This document shows, one piece after another, positions 1 through 9,826 of a stretch of DNA of 44,352 bases. The stretch comes from Gammaproteobacteria bacterium UBA4421 (lineage in GTDB: Bacteria; Pseudomonadota; Gammaproteobacteria; Pseudomonadales; Azotimanducaceae), in contig DGQF01000053.1 of the NCBI GenBank assembly GCA_002389675.1, positions 20,045-64,396 of the forward strand, in the 5' to 3' direction. The number at the start of each line of letters is the position of its first letter. Within the stretch, counting starts at the first letter, position 1. The position numbers were made by a program, and so were the translations under genes. The notes beneath the pieces were generated by a model. It made no database searches, was not told the DNA's origin, and worked only from the letters and a program-made list of their open reading frames with translations.

Positions 1-204
1 TCATCGATCACTTGCTCTTCTCGCTCCCGAAAACCAAGCTCTCCCTCTACGTCAAAAATCCAACCTATTTCGGCGCCCGCACGCGCCTCTATTTCATCAT
101 CCGAATCATAAAACGGCCGATGCAATGCTTCTGCCAGTAGCCTGCCCACCGTACTTTTGCCGACTGCCATCAGGCCAACAAGGAATATATTCTGATCACT
201 CATC
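1..204 (-). CDS. aroK: Shikimate kinase AroK, N-terminal part (cut by window edge)
   Basis: The first 68 codons read from an ATG at 204 on the minus strand. They begin [20 protein letters not shown], which contains the P-loop [19 protein letters not shown] follows (the DSD motif binds Mg2+ and shikimate), then [17 protein letters not shown], the lid-side segment typical of AroK. The family enzyme phosphorylates shikimate with ATP in the cytoplasmic chorismate pathway. It lies 64 bases downstream of pilQ in the same direction, the usual pilMNOPQ-aroK-aroB order, so it is probably co-transcribed with the pilus genes. The C-terminal 100 or so residues are outside the window. Identity is clear from motifs and context. 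Confidence 0.93.
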
Positions 205-268
205 GATGAACTCACTGTTCTTTGGCGCCGTGCATCCACCCTATATCCGACCCACTTCGCGCCCAGCC

Positions 269-2389
269 CTAACGGCCTGTCAGCGTATCGGAAATGATGC
301 GTGGCGTAATAAAAATCAATAATTCTTGTTTGTCATCTCTTTCAACCGTGCGTTTAAAAAGCCGCCCCAAATAAGGGAGGTCACCCAGTACCGGCGTTTT
401 TGTTGTTGAAATATTCTTGTCCGTCTGAAAAATGCCGCCTAAAACAATGGTCTGCCCGTTATCAACCAATACCTCTGTCTGAATTTCATTGGTGTTAATA
501 GACGGTACGCCGTTAAAAACGGTCCCCACCGTATCTTGCTTGACGTTTAACTGCATGATTATGCGATCATCAGGAGTAATTTGCGGTGTGACTTCCAGCG
601 ATAAAACGGCATCTTTGAAGGATGTCGATGTTGCGCCACTACTGGTAGCTTCCTGATAAGGAATTTCTACCCCAGACTCAATTAACGCCGGGCTTTTATC
701 TGCAGTGATTACTTTCGGGCGTGCAACCACCTCTGCGTGCCCATCGGTCGCAAGCGCAGACAACTCCAAATCCACCAAATAGTTGGTTCCCGTCACTCCC
801 AAGCCTATGCTGGACGCACCCGCTTGACCAACCCCCAAATCGACCAACAAATCACCGGGCGTCGATATATCCCCTGAGCCATCAGCCAATATATTCGACA
901 ACTCACTGAGTGTCTCCAACGACCCGCCATAACGAATCGCCGTATCACCATTAACCTTAAACCCCCCTCCGCCCCAAGCTATGCCTAGTTGCTCAGCAAA
1001 ATTGGCATTTGCCGTCACAATGCGTGCTTCAATCAACACTTGGCGAACGGGCACATCTAATTGGGCAATGACACGACGAAACGCTTCCAATCGATCGGCC
1101 GTATCCGTAAGAATAATGGCGTTGGTTCGCTCGTCTACAATGACACTGCCACGGGCAGACAGCATCGTCTGCCCATTGCTACCCGATGCATTGAACAAAT
1201 TAAACAGCTCGCTAGCTGAGGCGTAACGAATTTGAACAAAATCAGTGCGCAAGGGCGCGAGTTCGGCAATTTGCTTCTGGTTTTCCAGCTCTAGCTTTTC
1301 TCGCGCTGCAATTTCTGCAGCAGGAGCCACCAACAGCACGTTACCTACTTGACGCTGATCTAGGCCTTTCGTTTTCAATATCAACTCAAGCGCCTGATCC
1401 CAAGGCACGCCTTTCAATCTCAGGGTGATTCGACCACTCACTGTGTCACTGGCCACCAAATTCAAATCCGTGAAATCCGCAATCAGCTGCAACACTGAGC
1501 GAACCTCTATATCTTGAAAATTTAATGAAAGCTTCTCACCACTGTATTTGAAAATATCATCACGCTGATCCACCTCTTCAGCGCTGACAAGCGCAACATC
1601 CACCGACATGGTGTTGTCAGCTTGGTAGGCTAAATAATCATAATCGCCCGAAGCGGCGATGGTGAGCACGGTGTTGGCGCCTTCTTGGATCGCATCGATA
1701 GTCTGGACGGGCGTCGCAAAATCGGTAACGTCTAGCCGGCGCTGGAGCGCTTTGGGCAGGCGCGTATTGCGCACTTCAATGCGTATTTCGTCACCCTCTC
1801 CAGACACGTTTACTGCAGCTTTGGGGTCACTAAGAGTCAAAAGCACACGGCCCTCACCGTCTTCACCACGTCGAAAATCAACCTGCTCGATACTCGATGA
1901 ACGTTCATCGAGAGAGCGAACCCCCGACACACTTGTCACAGATTGGATTTGTCTACTGGCGGAGGGCGGCACTTCCTCGAGGTTGCTTTGGCTTGCAGGC
2001 CGTGCGCCGACCATCAAGAATAGGGTCTTACCGTCTATTTCGGTGTCGTAAGCAACTAGTTCTGTAAGGTTCACAATCGCACGAGTACGATCCTGAGCGC
2101 TCAGCACTGAAACGCGGCGCGCGTTGCCGATACCGAGCTCGTGGTGTTTTTCGCTTAATCCGCTGACAACACCGGGCAAATCTAAAACAATCCGAGCAGG
2201 CTCCTCTATGGTATAGCCACTGGGTTCAGGGGGTACGCCATCAAAATTCATCCGAATTTCAACTCGATCGCCAGACAGTGAAGAGAACTCAACACTGTTC
2301 AGTGTGACCGCATTCACCGAGGTTGAACACAGACTCAGAACGCCCAGCAAACTCAACAAACGGCTACGATATTTCACTCTCGTTCTCAT
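269..2389 (-). CDS. pilQ: Type IV pilus secretin PilQ
   Basis: A 706-residue outer-membrane secretin, the channel through which the type IV pilus leaves the cell. A signal peptide runs to about residue 27 (cut after VNA). Two AMIN-type beta domains, which bind peptidoglycan, lie at roughly 28-115 and 167-268. A secretin/TonB short N-terminal (STN) domain spans about 285-355 and a secretin_N (KH-like) domain about 380-455. The C-terminal secretin beta-barrel domain, about 520-700, holds the conserved [13 protein letters not shown] and [15 protein letters not shown] segments. The length is normal for gammaproteobacterial PilQ. It is the last pil gene, 3 bases after pilP, and shares the operon running from pilM. 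Confidence 0.97.
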   Translation of the reverse strand: MRTRVKYRSRLLSLLGVLSLCSTSVNAVTLNSVEFSSLSGDRVEIRMNFDGVPPEPSGYTIEEPARIVLDLPGVVSGLSEKHHELGIGNARRVSVLSAQDRTRAIVNLTELVAYDTEIDGKTLFLMVGARPASQSNLEEVPPSASRQIQSVTSVSGVRSLDERSSSIEQVDFRRGEDGEGRVLLTLSDPKAAVNVSGEGDEIRIEVRNTRLPKALQRRLDVTDFATPVQTIDAIQEGANTVLTIAASGDYDYLAYQADNTMSVDVALVSAEEVDQRDDIFKYSGEKLSLNFQDIEVRSVLQLIADFTDLNLVASDTVSGRITLRLKGVPWDQALELILKTKGLDQRQVGNVLLVAPAAEIAAREKLELENQKQIAELAPLRTDFVQIRYASASELFNLFNASGSNGQTMLSARGSVIVDERTNAIILTDTADRLEAFRRVIAQLDVPVRQVLIEARIVTANANFAEQLGIAWGGGGFKVNGDTAIRYGGSLETLSELSNILADGSGDISTPGDLLVDLGVGQAGASSIGLGVTGTNYLVDLELSALATDGHAEVVARPKVITADKSPALIESGVEIPYQEATSSGATSTSFKDAVLSLEVTPQITPDDRIIMQLNVKQDTVGTVFNGVPSINTNEIQTEVLVDNGQTIVLGGIFQTDKNISTTKTPVLGDLPYLGRLFKRTVERDDKQELLIFITPRIISDTLTGR

Positions 2390-2392
2390 CCT

Positions 2393-2920
2393 TTAAACTC
2401 CGCTTGTCAGTGATACCGCACGCTCGCGTTCTACCCATCCGCCGATACCGTCGGGAACAATTTCAATGAGATTGATCCTGATATCACTGATGCGCTCGAT
2501 CTGGCCATGGTCGGTGCCCATAAAATCTCCAGATTGGACTCTATGCACACCACCATCAGCGTCCTGAATCAGGCCATAAATTTCTGCACCCTGCGCAAGC
2601 GTGCCGACCATAGAAAGCTGGCCAATTGGATATTGCTCTAAAAACTGTTTCACGCGATTCAGATCAGGCGTCACCTTCGGACCACTTTGGCGGTCCACCC
2701 GCTTGAGCACAACAGGTGGCTCAAAAGGACTACGTTGTGTGCTGGCCAAATAGGAAAAAGGAGCAACTGTCTCGATCGGAGGCAAAGGTTCTGTTCTGGG
2801 CGGCGGCCGGGCATCCACCTGCGCCATAAACTCTTGGAGATCAGAATAGTCTGTGCTCGGGGCACAGGCAACCAACATCAAACAAACCCAAACGCCAAAG
2901 ACGGTCCTAGCCGGCCTCAT
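2393..2920 (-). CDS. pilP: Type IV pilus assembly lipoprotein PilP
   Basis: A 175-residue inner-membrane lipoprotein. The lipobox LVAC puts the acylated cysteine at residue 19. PilP joins the PilN/PilO subcomplex to the PilQ secretin across the periplasm. The proline-rich linker after the cysteine (DARPPPRTEPLPP) and the C-terminal beta domain, about 85-170 with GTLAQGAEIYGLIQDADGGV, are family features. The start ATG overlaps the pilO stop by 4 bases (ATGA), which suggests translational coupling. Nothing is unusual in length or composition. Confidence 0.95.
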   Translation of the reverse strand: MRPARTVFGVWVCLMLVACAPSTDYSDLQEFMAQVDARPPPRTEPLPPIETVAPFSYLASTQRSPFEPPVVLKRVDRQSGPKVTPDLNRVKQFLEQYPIGQLSMVGTLAQGAEIYGLIQDADGGVHRVQSGDFMGTDHGQIERISDIRINLIEIVPDGIGGWVERERAVSLTSGV

Positions 2921-3534
2921 TGCGCCGGTTCCTCAACGTAGCGGTAGGTTTTTGCAACAATCTCCATGCGCAATTGCTGCAGATTTCCCTTGAGCGGCTC
3001 GATCATAAAATCATGCAGGGTCACGATGCGTGAAAGGTTCGCCGCGCCACTCACAAAAGCCCCGATTTTATGATACCCACCCTCCACAACTATCTTCATC
3101 GGCAGTTCAATATAGAACTCAGTCCTTTGCTCTGGCTGCAGATCAATACTTTCGATTTGCAGATCATTATCAATCGCCGTTCGGGTGATGTCTTCAAGCA
3201 GACCCGGCACCTCTGTGTCACTAGGAAGCTGCCGTAAAAGAGCACCAAAAGCTTCTTCCATCTCTCGCTTTTGTATACGCAGCGCATCCAGATTTGCCGC
3301 GAGTTGCGCTTTATCCTCATAGGATTTACGCAGCTTAATCTCTTGGCTCTCTGCACGAGACAACTGCGCTTGTTTGTCGGTAATGAACCAATAGTAACCC
3401 GCGCTCAAAATAAGCAGGAATAGGCCCACAACCATCACAGCTTTAACAGCCCCGGGCCAAGAACCCATATTGCTGAAGTCTAGATTGTTAACATCAATCG
3501 ACTTGAGTTGATCAAATGAGTCTTGCAGCGCCAC
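2917..3534 (-). CDS. pilO: Type IV pilus inner-membrane protein PilO
   Basis: A 205-residue bitopic inner-membrane protein that pairs with PilN and aligns the PilM/PilQ parts of the pilus machine. One membrane segment lies at about residues 31-50 (AVMVVGLFLLILSAGYYWFI). A periplasmic coiled coil follows at about 53-100, then a ferredoxin-like C-terminal domain that includes FVSGAANLSRIVTLHDF. The start is GTG at 3534 and overlaps the pilN stop as TAGTG. The gene ends in an ATGA overlap with pilP. The assignment rests on motifs plus the complete pilMNOPQ order. Confidence 0.95.
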   Translation of the reverse strand: MALQDSFDQLKSIDVNNLDFSNMGSWPGAVKAVMVVGLFLLILSAGYYWFITDKQAQLSRAESQEIKLRKSYEDKAQLAANLDALRIQKREMEEAFGALLRQLPSDTEVPGLLEDITRTAIDNDLQIESIDLQPEQRTEFYIELPMKIVVEGGYHKIGAFVSGAANLSRIVTLHDFMIEPLKGNLQQLRMEIVAKTYRYVEEPAQ

Positions 3535-4108
3535 TAGGGATTCTCCGCCATCACTTCGTTAGGATTGGTTTGAATAAAACTCAGGTCAAAAGTAGAGGCT
3601 TGCTGACCATAAACTGAATTGCTCGGCGCCTCCTTGATCCCTTTCAGATTGGGTTGCGCAAACCAATCTGATCCGTCCAAGTTCCGCATCAGGGTAGAAA
3701 TCCGGTTATTCGACTCAGCAACACCGGATACCGTTAGGCTAGATCCCGTCATTTGCAGCTTTTGATAATGGACGCCCTTTGCAAGCGTTTGGACCATCTC
3801 GTCAAACACGCGCACAATCACCGGACGGTTACCCTGCAATTCATTAATCACGCGCATTCGCGCCAAGAGGTCTTCGCGCTGCGCACGCAAGTTTTGAATC
3901 TCTGCTATTTTTGTATCCAGCACCGAAATCTCTGTGCTTAAAAAGGTATTGCGGCCTTTCTGGCCCTCGATCGACATATTAAGGTAGGTAACAAACCCGA
4001 CAACGAGCAATACCGCCAGACACAAAACGGCGGCAACCAACCCCAGAAACTCTTTCTGCCTGCGTTCTCGCTCCCAATCGCGCCACGGTAAAAGGTTTAT
4101 ATTAGCCA

Positions 4109-4109
<1 letters not shown>
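3534..4109 (-). CDS. pilN: Type IV pilus inner-membrane protein PilN
   Basis: A 191-residue inner-membrane protein. The N-terminal cytoplasmic peptide INLLPWRDWERERRQKEF is the conserved PilN segment that docks into a groove of PilM. One membrane helix follows at about 22-44, then a periplasmic coiled coil and a ferredoxin-like domain. The start codon is GTG at 4109 and overlaps the pilM stop by one base (TAGTG), the same junction as pilN-pilO. The function is pilus assembly together with PilM, PilO and PilP. Confidence 0.95.
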
Positions 4110-5209
<1,100 letters not shown>

Positions 5210-5223
5210 TCATACAGCAATTC

Positions 5224-5252
5224 ATTAGATAACAGACGCGCCATCAGAGCAA
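5224..5252 (-). promoter_or_regulatory. Candidate sigma-70 promoter for pilMNOPQ
   Basis: On the minus strand, TTGCTC (5252-5247) and TCTAAT (5229-5224) are separated by 17 bases. The -10 has one mismatch and the -35 three mismatches to consensus. It lies about 55 bases upstream of the pilM GTG start, in the divergent gap with the PBP1A gene. This is pattern matching only. Confidence 0.3.
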
Positions 5253-5363
5253 TCAGCGCCTGTCCAATTTTGCTGACGACTTCTCTTTTAACGACAACAA
5301 CTTTTCTTTTTTTTTGGTGTCCGACAAAGTTAACATTCAATATAAGCGATAGCGCGCGGCATT

Positions 5364-8015
5364 TTGAGAATATACTTGACGAATAATTCTAAATTTTGGT
5401 CTCACCCACTGGTCCTCTCGACCTTAGCGGCGACCTGTGCCGGAATCCTGACGCTCACGGGCATCTTTCTCTATCTGGACCCGCAAATTCCCGAGGCGAA
5501 ATCCTATCGCAATGTCAAACTCGTAACGCCACTGCGTATTTATGCGAACGATGGCGCATTACTGGCAGAATTCGGAGAGCGCCGAGTCATTCCAATTACA
5601 CTTGATCAAGTACCCCAGCATTTTATCAACGCACTACTCGATACAGAGGACAAGCGTTTTTATGAGCATAGCGGCATAGACTTCATCTCTTTAACTAATG
5701 ACATACTGAGTCTGGTCGGGACTTTTATGAGCGCCGGTGAACTCGGCGGTGGTGCCAGCACAATCACAATGCAAGTTGCCCGGAATGTCTCATTTTCTCT
5801 GGAGCGGCGCTTTTTACGAAAATTTAAAGAAATGCTACTGGCATTGAAGATAGAGCGAGAACTCAGCAAAGATGAAATTCTCGAGCTCTACATCAACCTT
5901 GTGCCTTTTGGCAAAAGAGCCTACGGCGCTCAAGCTGCAGCACAAACTTACTACGGCAAGCCGCTCGCTGAACTCACCCTGCCCCAGCTTGCAATGCTCG
6001 CCGGCATTCCCCAAGCGCCCACCGCTGGCAATCCAATCAACGGGCCAGCGCGCGCACTGGCGCGACGAAATCTTGTTTTGATGCGCATGTACAGCCAAAA
6101 CTCAATCAGCCAAGAAGCCTTCGAATCGGCAAAAAATGCGCCCATCACGGCGCAAATTTACGCCAGAGAACTGGACCAACCCAGCCCCTACCCCGCTGAA
6201 TGGGTGCGCCAACAAGCCGCATCGTTGCTGCCTGACCTATATACTGGCGGCTACAAGATCAACACTACTCTGGACACCAATCTGCAATCCGAGGCGATCG
6301 CTGCCTTAAGACGCGGACTACATCTATATGACGCTCGCCACGGCTGGCGCGGGCCAGAAAGGCGCGCAGACCCCGCCCTGTTATCACATCTCGAGGCATC
6401 CATTGAGTTGGACCCACAACCGGCGGACACAAGCAAGTCCAGCGGCGCCGAGCACGAGGACCTTCAGCTCGCCATCACTCGTGCGTTAGCCGATATCCCC
6501 ACCTACGGGGAGTTGGAGGCGGCCATGGTCATTAGCACCGACAAAAATCAGGCAGCAGTGCAAAGAATTGACGGCTCAACTGTGACCTTGCGTCTACAGC
6601 AAACTCAATGGGCGCGACCCTATATTTCTGCAGATCGACGCGGGCCAGTACCTCTGTCCATGCAGGATATCCTTCGTTCAGGCGACATCATTCGTCTGCG
6701 CCGAGAAGGCGCAAACTGGCTTCTGTCCCAGCTCCCGGAAATACAGGGGGCCTTGGTCGCGCTCGATCCTGCTAACGGCGCCGTACGCGCGCTCGTCGGC
6801 GGCTACGACTTTTATCGCAACCAATATAACCATGCAACACAAGCAGCACGCCAGCCGGGCTCGGGCTTTAAACCCTTTGTCTACTCCGCTGCGTTGGCCT
6901 CTGGCATCTCTCCGGCAGACGTCTTCATGGATGCACCTCTTGTATTTGATGACAAAAATTTAGAGTCCCAATATCGCCCAGGCAATGACAATAACCGGTA
7001 CAACGGACCCACCCGCTTAAGAGAAGCGTTGTATCGGTCGATTAACCTGGTATCGATGCGCGTTCTGCTGGAAGTGGGTGCTGGTCAAGCATTAAACCAT
7101 GTGGCTAAGTTCGGTTTTGACACGCGCGATTTTCCGCGCAATACACAGCTGGCGATTGGTGGCGGAACGATGGCTGTCACACCCATTGATATGGCCAGGG
7201 GCTACGCCGTTTTAGCCAACGGCGGGTATCTTATTGAACCTCATATCATCAAGAGCATCGTGGCAGCTGATGGTACCGAAATTTTTCGCACAACCCCCCC
7301 TAGCATCTGCAACGATTGCGCCCCTGACAGAACCGGCCAACCCTCCGCGCAACAGAATGTCGAGCCGGACTCTCTAGAGGCACTGCTGACCGATGACGTC
7401 GCGCTCGCAGCACTGCAAAGCTCATCGCCAGAGGGCGATTCAATTGATTTACAAGCCACATCAATGCAACCAACAACACCTGCAGATAAACGACCCGAAC
7501 CATTGGCAACTGCTGCGCCGAGGATCATTGATGAGCGCAATATATTTATCATGAATTCTATGCTGCAAGATGTGATCAAACGGGGCACCGGTCGCGCCGC
7601 GCGCCGTTTAGAGCGCTCGGACCTAGCGGGCAAAACCGGCACCACCAATGATGCCGCTGACACTTGGTTTAACGGCTACAGTCCAGATCTGGTCACATCC
7701 GTGTGGGTTGGCTTCTCCAACCATGCCCCTCTGGGCGCGCGAGAATATGGTTCGAACACGCCGCTGCCTATATGGATCGACTTCATGGAAGATGCGCTGA
7801 GCAACCGTCAGGAGCGCGCTCCCACTCAACCCCCAGGTCTCGTTACCGTCAAAATTGACCCCAAAACCGGCGAGGTAGCCCATCCGAGCCAAACCAACGC
7901 AGTATTTGAATATTTCCTGCGCGAGCACGCTCCGGAAGCCGAACTCATCAAAGAGCCCAGCCTTCCCTCTACTCAAAATGATGACATTAACGCTCTCGAC
8001 ATTTTCAGCAATTAA
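5364..8015 (+). CDS. mrcA: Penicillin-binding protein 1A (bifunctional transglycosylase/transpeptidase)
   Basis: An 883-residue class A PBP that polymerises and crosslinks peptidoglycan in the periplasm, anchored by one N-terminal membrane segment (about 17-38). The GT51 domain has the catalytic Glu96 in TEDKRFYEHSGIDF, then GGASTITMQVARN and KFKEMLLALKIERELSKDEI. An OB-like insert follows. The transpeptidase domain has SGFK (SxxK) near residue 500, SIN (SxN) and the KTGT motif near 757. No ATG is available near the N terminus, so the start is TTG at 5364 or a second TTG at 5376; neither has a strong ribosome binding site. It is divergent from pilM, an arrangement shared with pseudomonads. 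Confidence 0.95.
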   Translation: MRIYLTNNSKFWSHPLVLSTLAATCAGILTLTGIFLYLDPQIPEAKSYRNVKLVTPLRIYANDGALLAEFGERRVIPITLDQVPQHFINALLDTEDKRFYEHSGIDFISLTNDILSLVGTFMSAGELGGGASTITMQVARNVSFSLERRFLRKFKEMLLALKIERELSKDEILELYINLVPFGKRAYGAQAAAQTYYGKPLAELTLPQLAMLAGIPQAPTAGNPINGPARALARRNLVLMRMYSQNSISQEAFESAKNAPITAQIYARELDQPSPYPAEWVRQQAASLLPDLYTGGYKINTTLDTNLQSEAIAALRRGLHLYDARHGWRGPERRADPALLSHLEASIELDPQPADTSKSSGAEHEDLQLAITRALADIPTYGELEAAMVISTDKNQAAVQRIDGSTVTLRLQQTQWARPYISADRRGPVPLSMQDILRSGDIIRLRREGANWLLSQLPEIQGALVALDPANGAVRALVGGYDFYRNQYNHATQAARQPGSGFKPFVYSAALASGISPADVFMDAPLVFDDKNLESQYRPGNDNNRYNGPTRLREALYRSINLVSMRVLLEVGAGQALNHVAKFGFDTRDFPRNTQLAIGGGTMAVTPIDMARGYAVLANGGYLIEPHIIKSIVAADGTEIFRTTPPSICNDCAPDRTGQPSAQQNVEPDSLEALLTDDVALAALQSSSPEGDSIDLQATSMQPTTPADKRPEPLATAAPRIIDERNIFIMNSMLQDVIKRGTGRAARRLERSDLAGKTGTTNDAADTWFNGYSPDLVTSVWVGFSNHAPLGAREYGSNTPLPIWIDFMEDALSNRQERAPTQPPGLVTVKIDPKTGEVAHPSQTNAVFEYFLREHAPEAELIKEPSLPSTQNDDINALDIFSN

Positions 8016-8047
8016 TCAACAGCACCAATCGCCTGAATCTCCACCGA

Positions 8048-9463
8048 TCAGTCGATTACTTTTACGTAATCTCCAGCGAGCGGCTCGCCTGTGGGATAGT
8101 GGCCGTTAAGCATCCGTAGCATTTCTGCCCCATAACTTTTAGCCGGCATGCCCTTGGCCAGCTGCGCATAAGTTTGGCCCGGCTCAGCAATCACCACCTT
8201 GAGCTTCTGATTGTTGATGACTCGCAGGTCTGCCGCTGTCATTGCCCGGAACGACAGTACCGTTTCTCTGAACTGAGTTTCAAAGTCCTCCGGGTCGCCT
8301 TTTTTACCCAACTCGCCGTTGAACAAATAAACGCCACCATCTTTATATACGACCGCAATCTTGCGCTTCTGGACTTCCCCAGAGGTCACTTCAATACTGG
8401 CCATATAACCCGCATAAGGTCCCACCTGAATTTCTTCGCCATCCTGCAGGTCATCTCTTCTAAGCGTTAACGTAAGATACTCTTCAGGGGTTTGGGCTTC
8501 ATCTGGCGGCGCTTGTCTTTTCACCCCGATTTGGCTGTCAGCGCCGCCGGCAGGTGGCTGCCCGAAGACTTCCGACGAAGTCGCTTGAACCTCCCAATTC
8601 TCCGGAAAACGAACAATCAAGCGCAGCGCGCCGTGATAATAAGTACCTTCTTTGACCACACCGGCTGAGGACTCATCTCCGTAACTCAACCCAGACAACA
8701 TCGCGTAAAAATCACGCTCTGTTTCGCCAAGCACTTCCGGAAAAAGATGCTGCGATTGGGAGACCAACTCGTTTAATCGTTTCTCATGAGCCGGATGGGA
8801 GCCCATGATTCCATGATAAACCGCCGGCCGATTTTTGTACTTTTGCTCGAAGTCTTCGTTGTCCTGCAGCATCTGAATACTGTCTAGCAAGGCTCTGGGG
8901 TTATAGCCCGCTTGAGCCAACCAAGCCGCGCCGTATTCGTCAGCCTCTAACTCATACTCTCGACCATATCCCGCCAAGGAGGCTTGCGAGAGCGTGTTGG
9001 CCAACCCATAAGTTGCCGTGGTACCGGTCGCAAATGTACCTAGATAACCCAGCAATTCACCCATACGGCGCCGGCTCATCTTACGTTTGCTGTGCCGACC
9101 AACTACGTGCCCGATTTCATGTCCGATGACCGCCGCCATCTCATCTTCGCTGTTGAACCGCGCAAGAATACCGCGCGTTAGGAATATGTAGGCATCCGGC
9201 GTTGCAAATGCGTTGACCATCGATTGGTCGGTAACCGCAAAGGTATAGGTTTTCCCCGCGTGAGGCGTTACGGCCAAGATCCGTTCACCGACCTCGGTGA
9301 CATAGTCCTGCCACTCCTGATCGGGGTAGATAAGCTCTTTCTCAAGAAATTCGTTATAAGTTTCCGCACCGGGGCCAGCCCAGACCAGCCCCTGCATTGC
9401 CAGCAATACCACCAGCAACCATGCTTTTGGAGGTGGAAAACCCGTTGTAAAACCAAAGCGCAT
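8048..9463 (-). CDS. Periplasmic M48-family zinc metalloprotease with LysM-like C-terminal tail
   Basis: A 471-residue exported protease. A signal peptide covers about residues 1-29 (ending VWAG). The M48 domain has the zinc motif HEIGH at 115-119 and a second ligand helix ELEADEYG at 171-178. The family includes BepA and LoiP, which handle outer-membrane proteins. Unlike BepA, no TPR repeat array is evident. The C-terminal half is instead a beta-rich region, followed by a short tail, about 415-470 (QTYAQLAKGMPAKSYGAEML), that resembles the module in other M48 proteins that process LysM-like partners. It starts 62 bases after rpmE and converges with the PBP1A gene. The substrate is unknown. 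Confidence 0.85.
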   Translation of the reverse strand: MRFGFTTGFPPPKAWLLVVLLAMQGLVWAGPGAETYNEFLEKELIYPDQEWQDYVTEVGERILAVTPHAGKTYTFAVTDQSMVNAFATPDAYIFLTRGILARFNSEDEMAAVIGHEIGHVVGRHSKRKMSRRRMGELLGYLGTFATGTTATYGLANTLSQASLAGYGREYELEADEYGAAWLAQAGYNPRALLDSIQMLQDNEDFEQKYKNRPAVYHGIMGSHPAHEKRLNELVSQSQHLFPEVLGETERDFYAMLSGLSYGDESSAGVVKEGTYYHGALRLIVRFPENWEVQATSSEVFGQPPAGGADSQIGVKRQAPPDEAQTPEEYLTLTLRRDDLQDGEEIQVGPYAGYMASIEVTSGEVQKRKIAVVYKDGGVYLFNGELGKKGDPEDFETQFRETVLSFRAMTAADLRVINNQKLKVVIAEPGQTYAQLAKGMPAKSYGAEMLRMLNGHYPTGEPLAGDYVKVID

Positions 9464-9525
9464 CGCAGACTCCCTATTTCTTGCTCTTTTGACTACAAAA
9501 AAGCCGATAGGTGCCCAGTACGCCG

Positions 9526-9750
9526 CTAGCTTTTGGCGCCGCCTGTGCCGCGGCTACCGAAACGTTTGCGGAAACGTTCAACGCGGCCACCCGAATCTAT
9601 GGTTTTCTGCTTACCCGTGTAAAACGGGTGGCAAGCCGAACATACGTCTAAGTGGATATCTTCAGCCAGCGTTGAGCCCACTTCAATAACGTTACCGCAA
9701 CTACAGGTTGCTTTGACCTGGTTGTATTCTGGGTGTATTTCCGGCTTCAT
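9526..9750 (-). CDS. rpmE: 50S ribosomal protein L31 (zinc-binding type)
   Basis: A 74-residue ribosomal protein that bridges the large and small subunits. The CSCG and [13 protein letters not shown] motifs supply the four-cysteine/histidine zinc site, so this is the zinc-containing RpmE form rather than the zinc-free YkgM-type paralogue. The C terminus has a short basic extension ([10 protein letters not shown]). It is divergent from priA with a 76-base shared promoter gap, the same pairing found in pseudomonads. Confidence 0.96.
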   Translation of the reverse strand: MKPEIHPEYNQVKATCSCGNVIEVGSTLAEDIHLDVCSACHPFYTGKQKTIDSGGRVERFRKRFGSRGTGGAKS

Positions 9751-9826
9751 GTCTGGCCTTTAAGTAATCGTTGAATTTCGGGCGACGAATTCTATCAGAC
9801 AGTTTCGAAATGACAAAGCGCAGTAA

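Noticed and set aside
9464..9525. Terminator between rpmE and the M48 gene
   Set aside because: A T run exists on the minus strand (GGCTTTTTT), but no stable stem could be paired in front of it.
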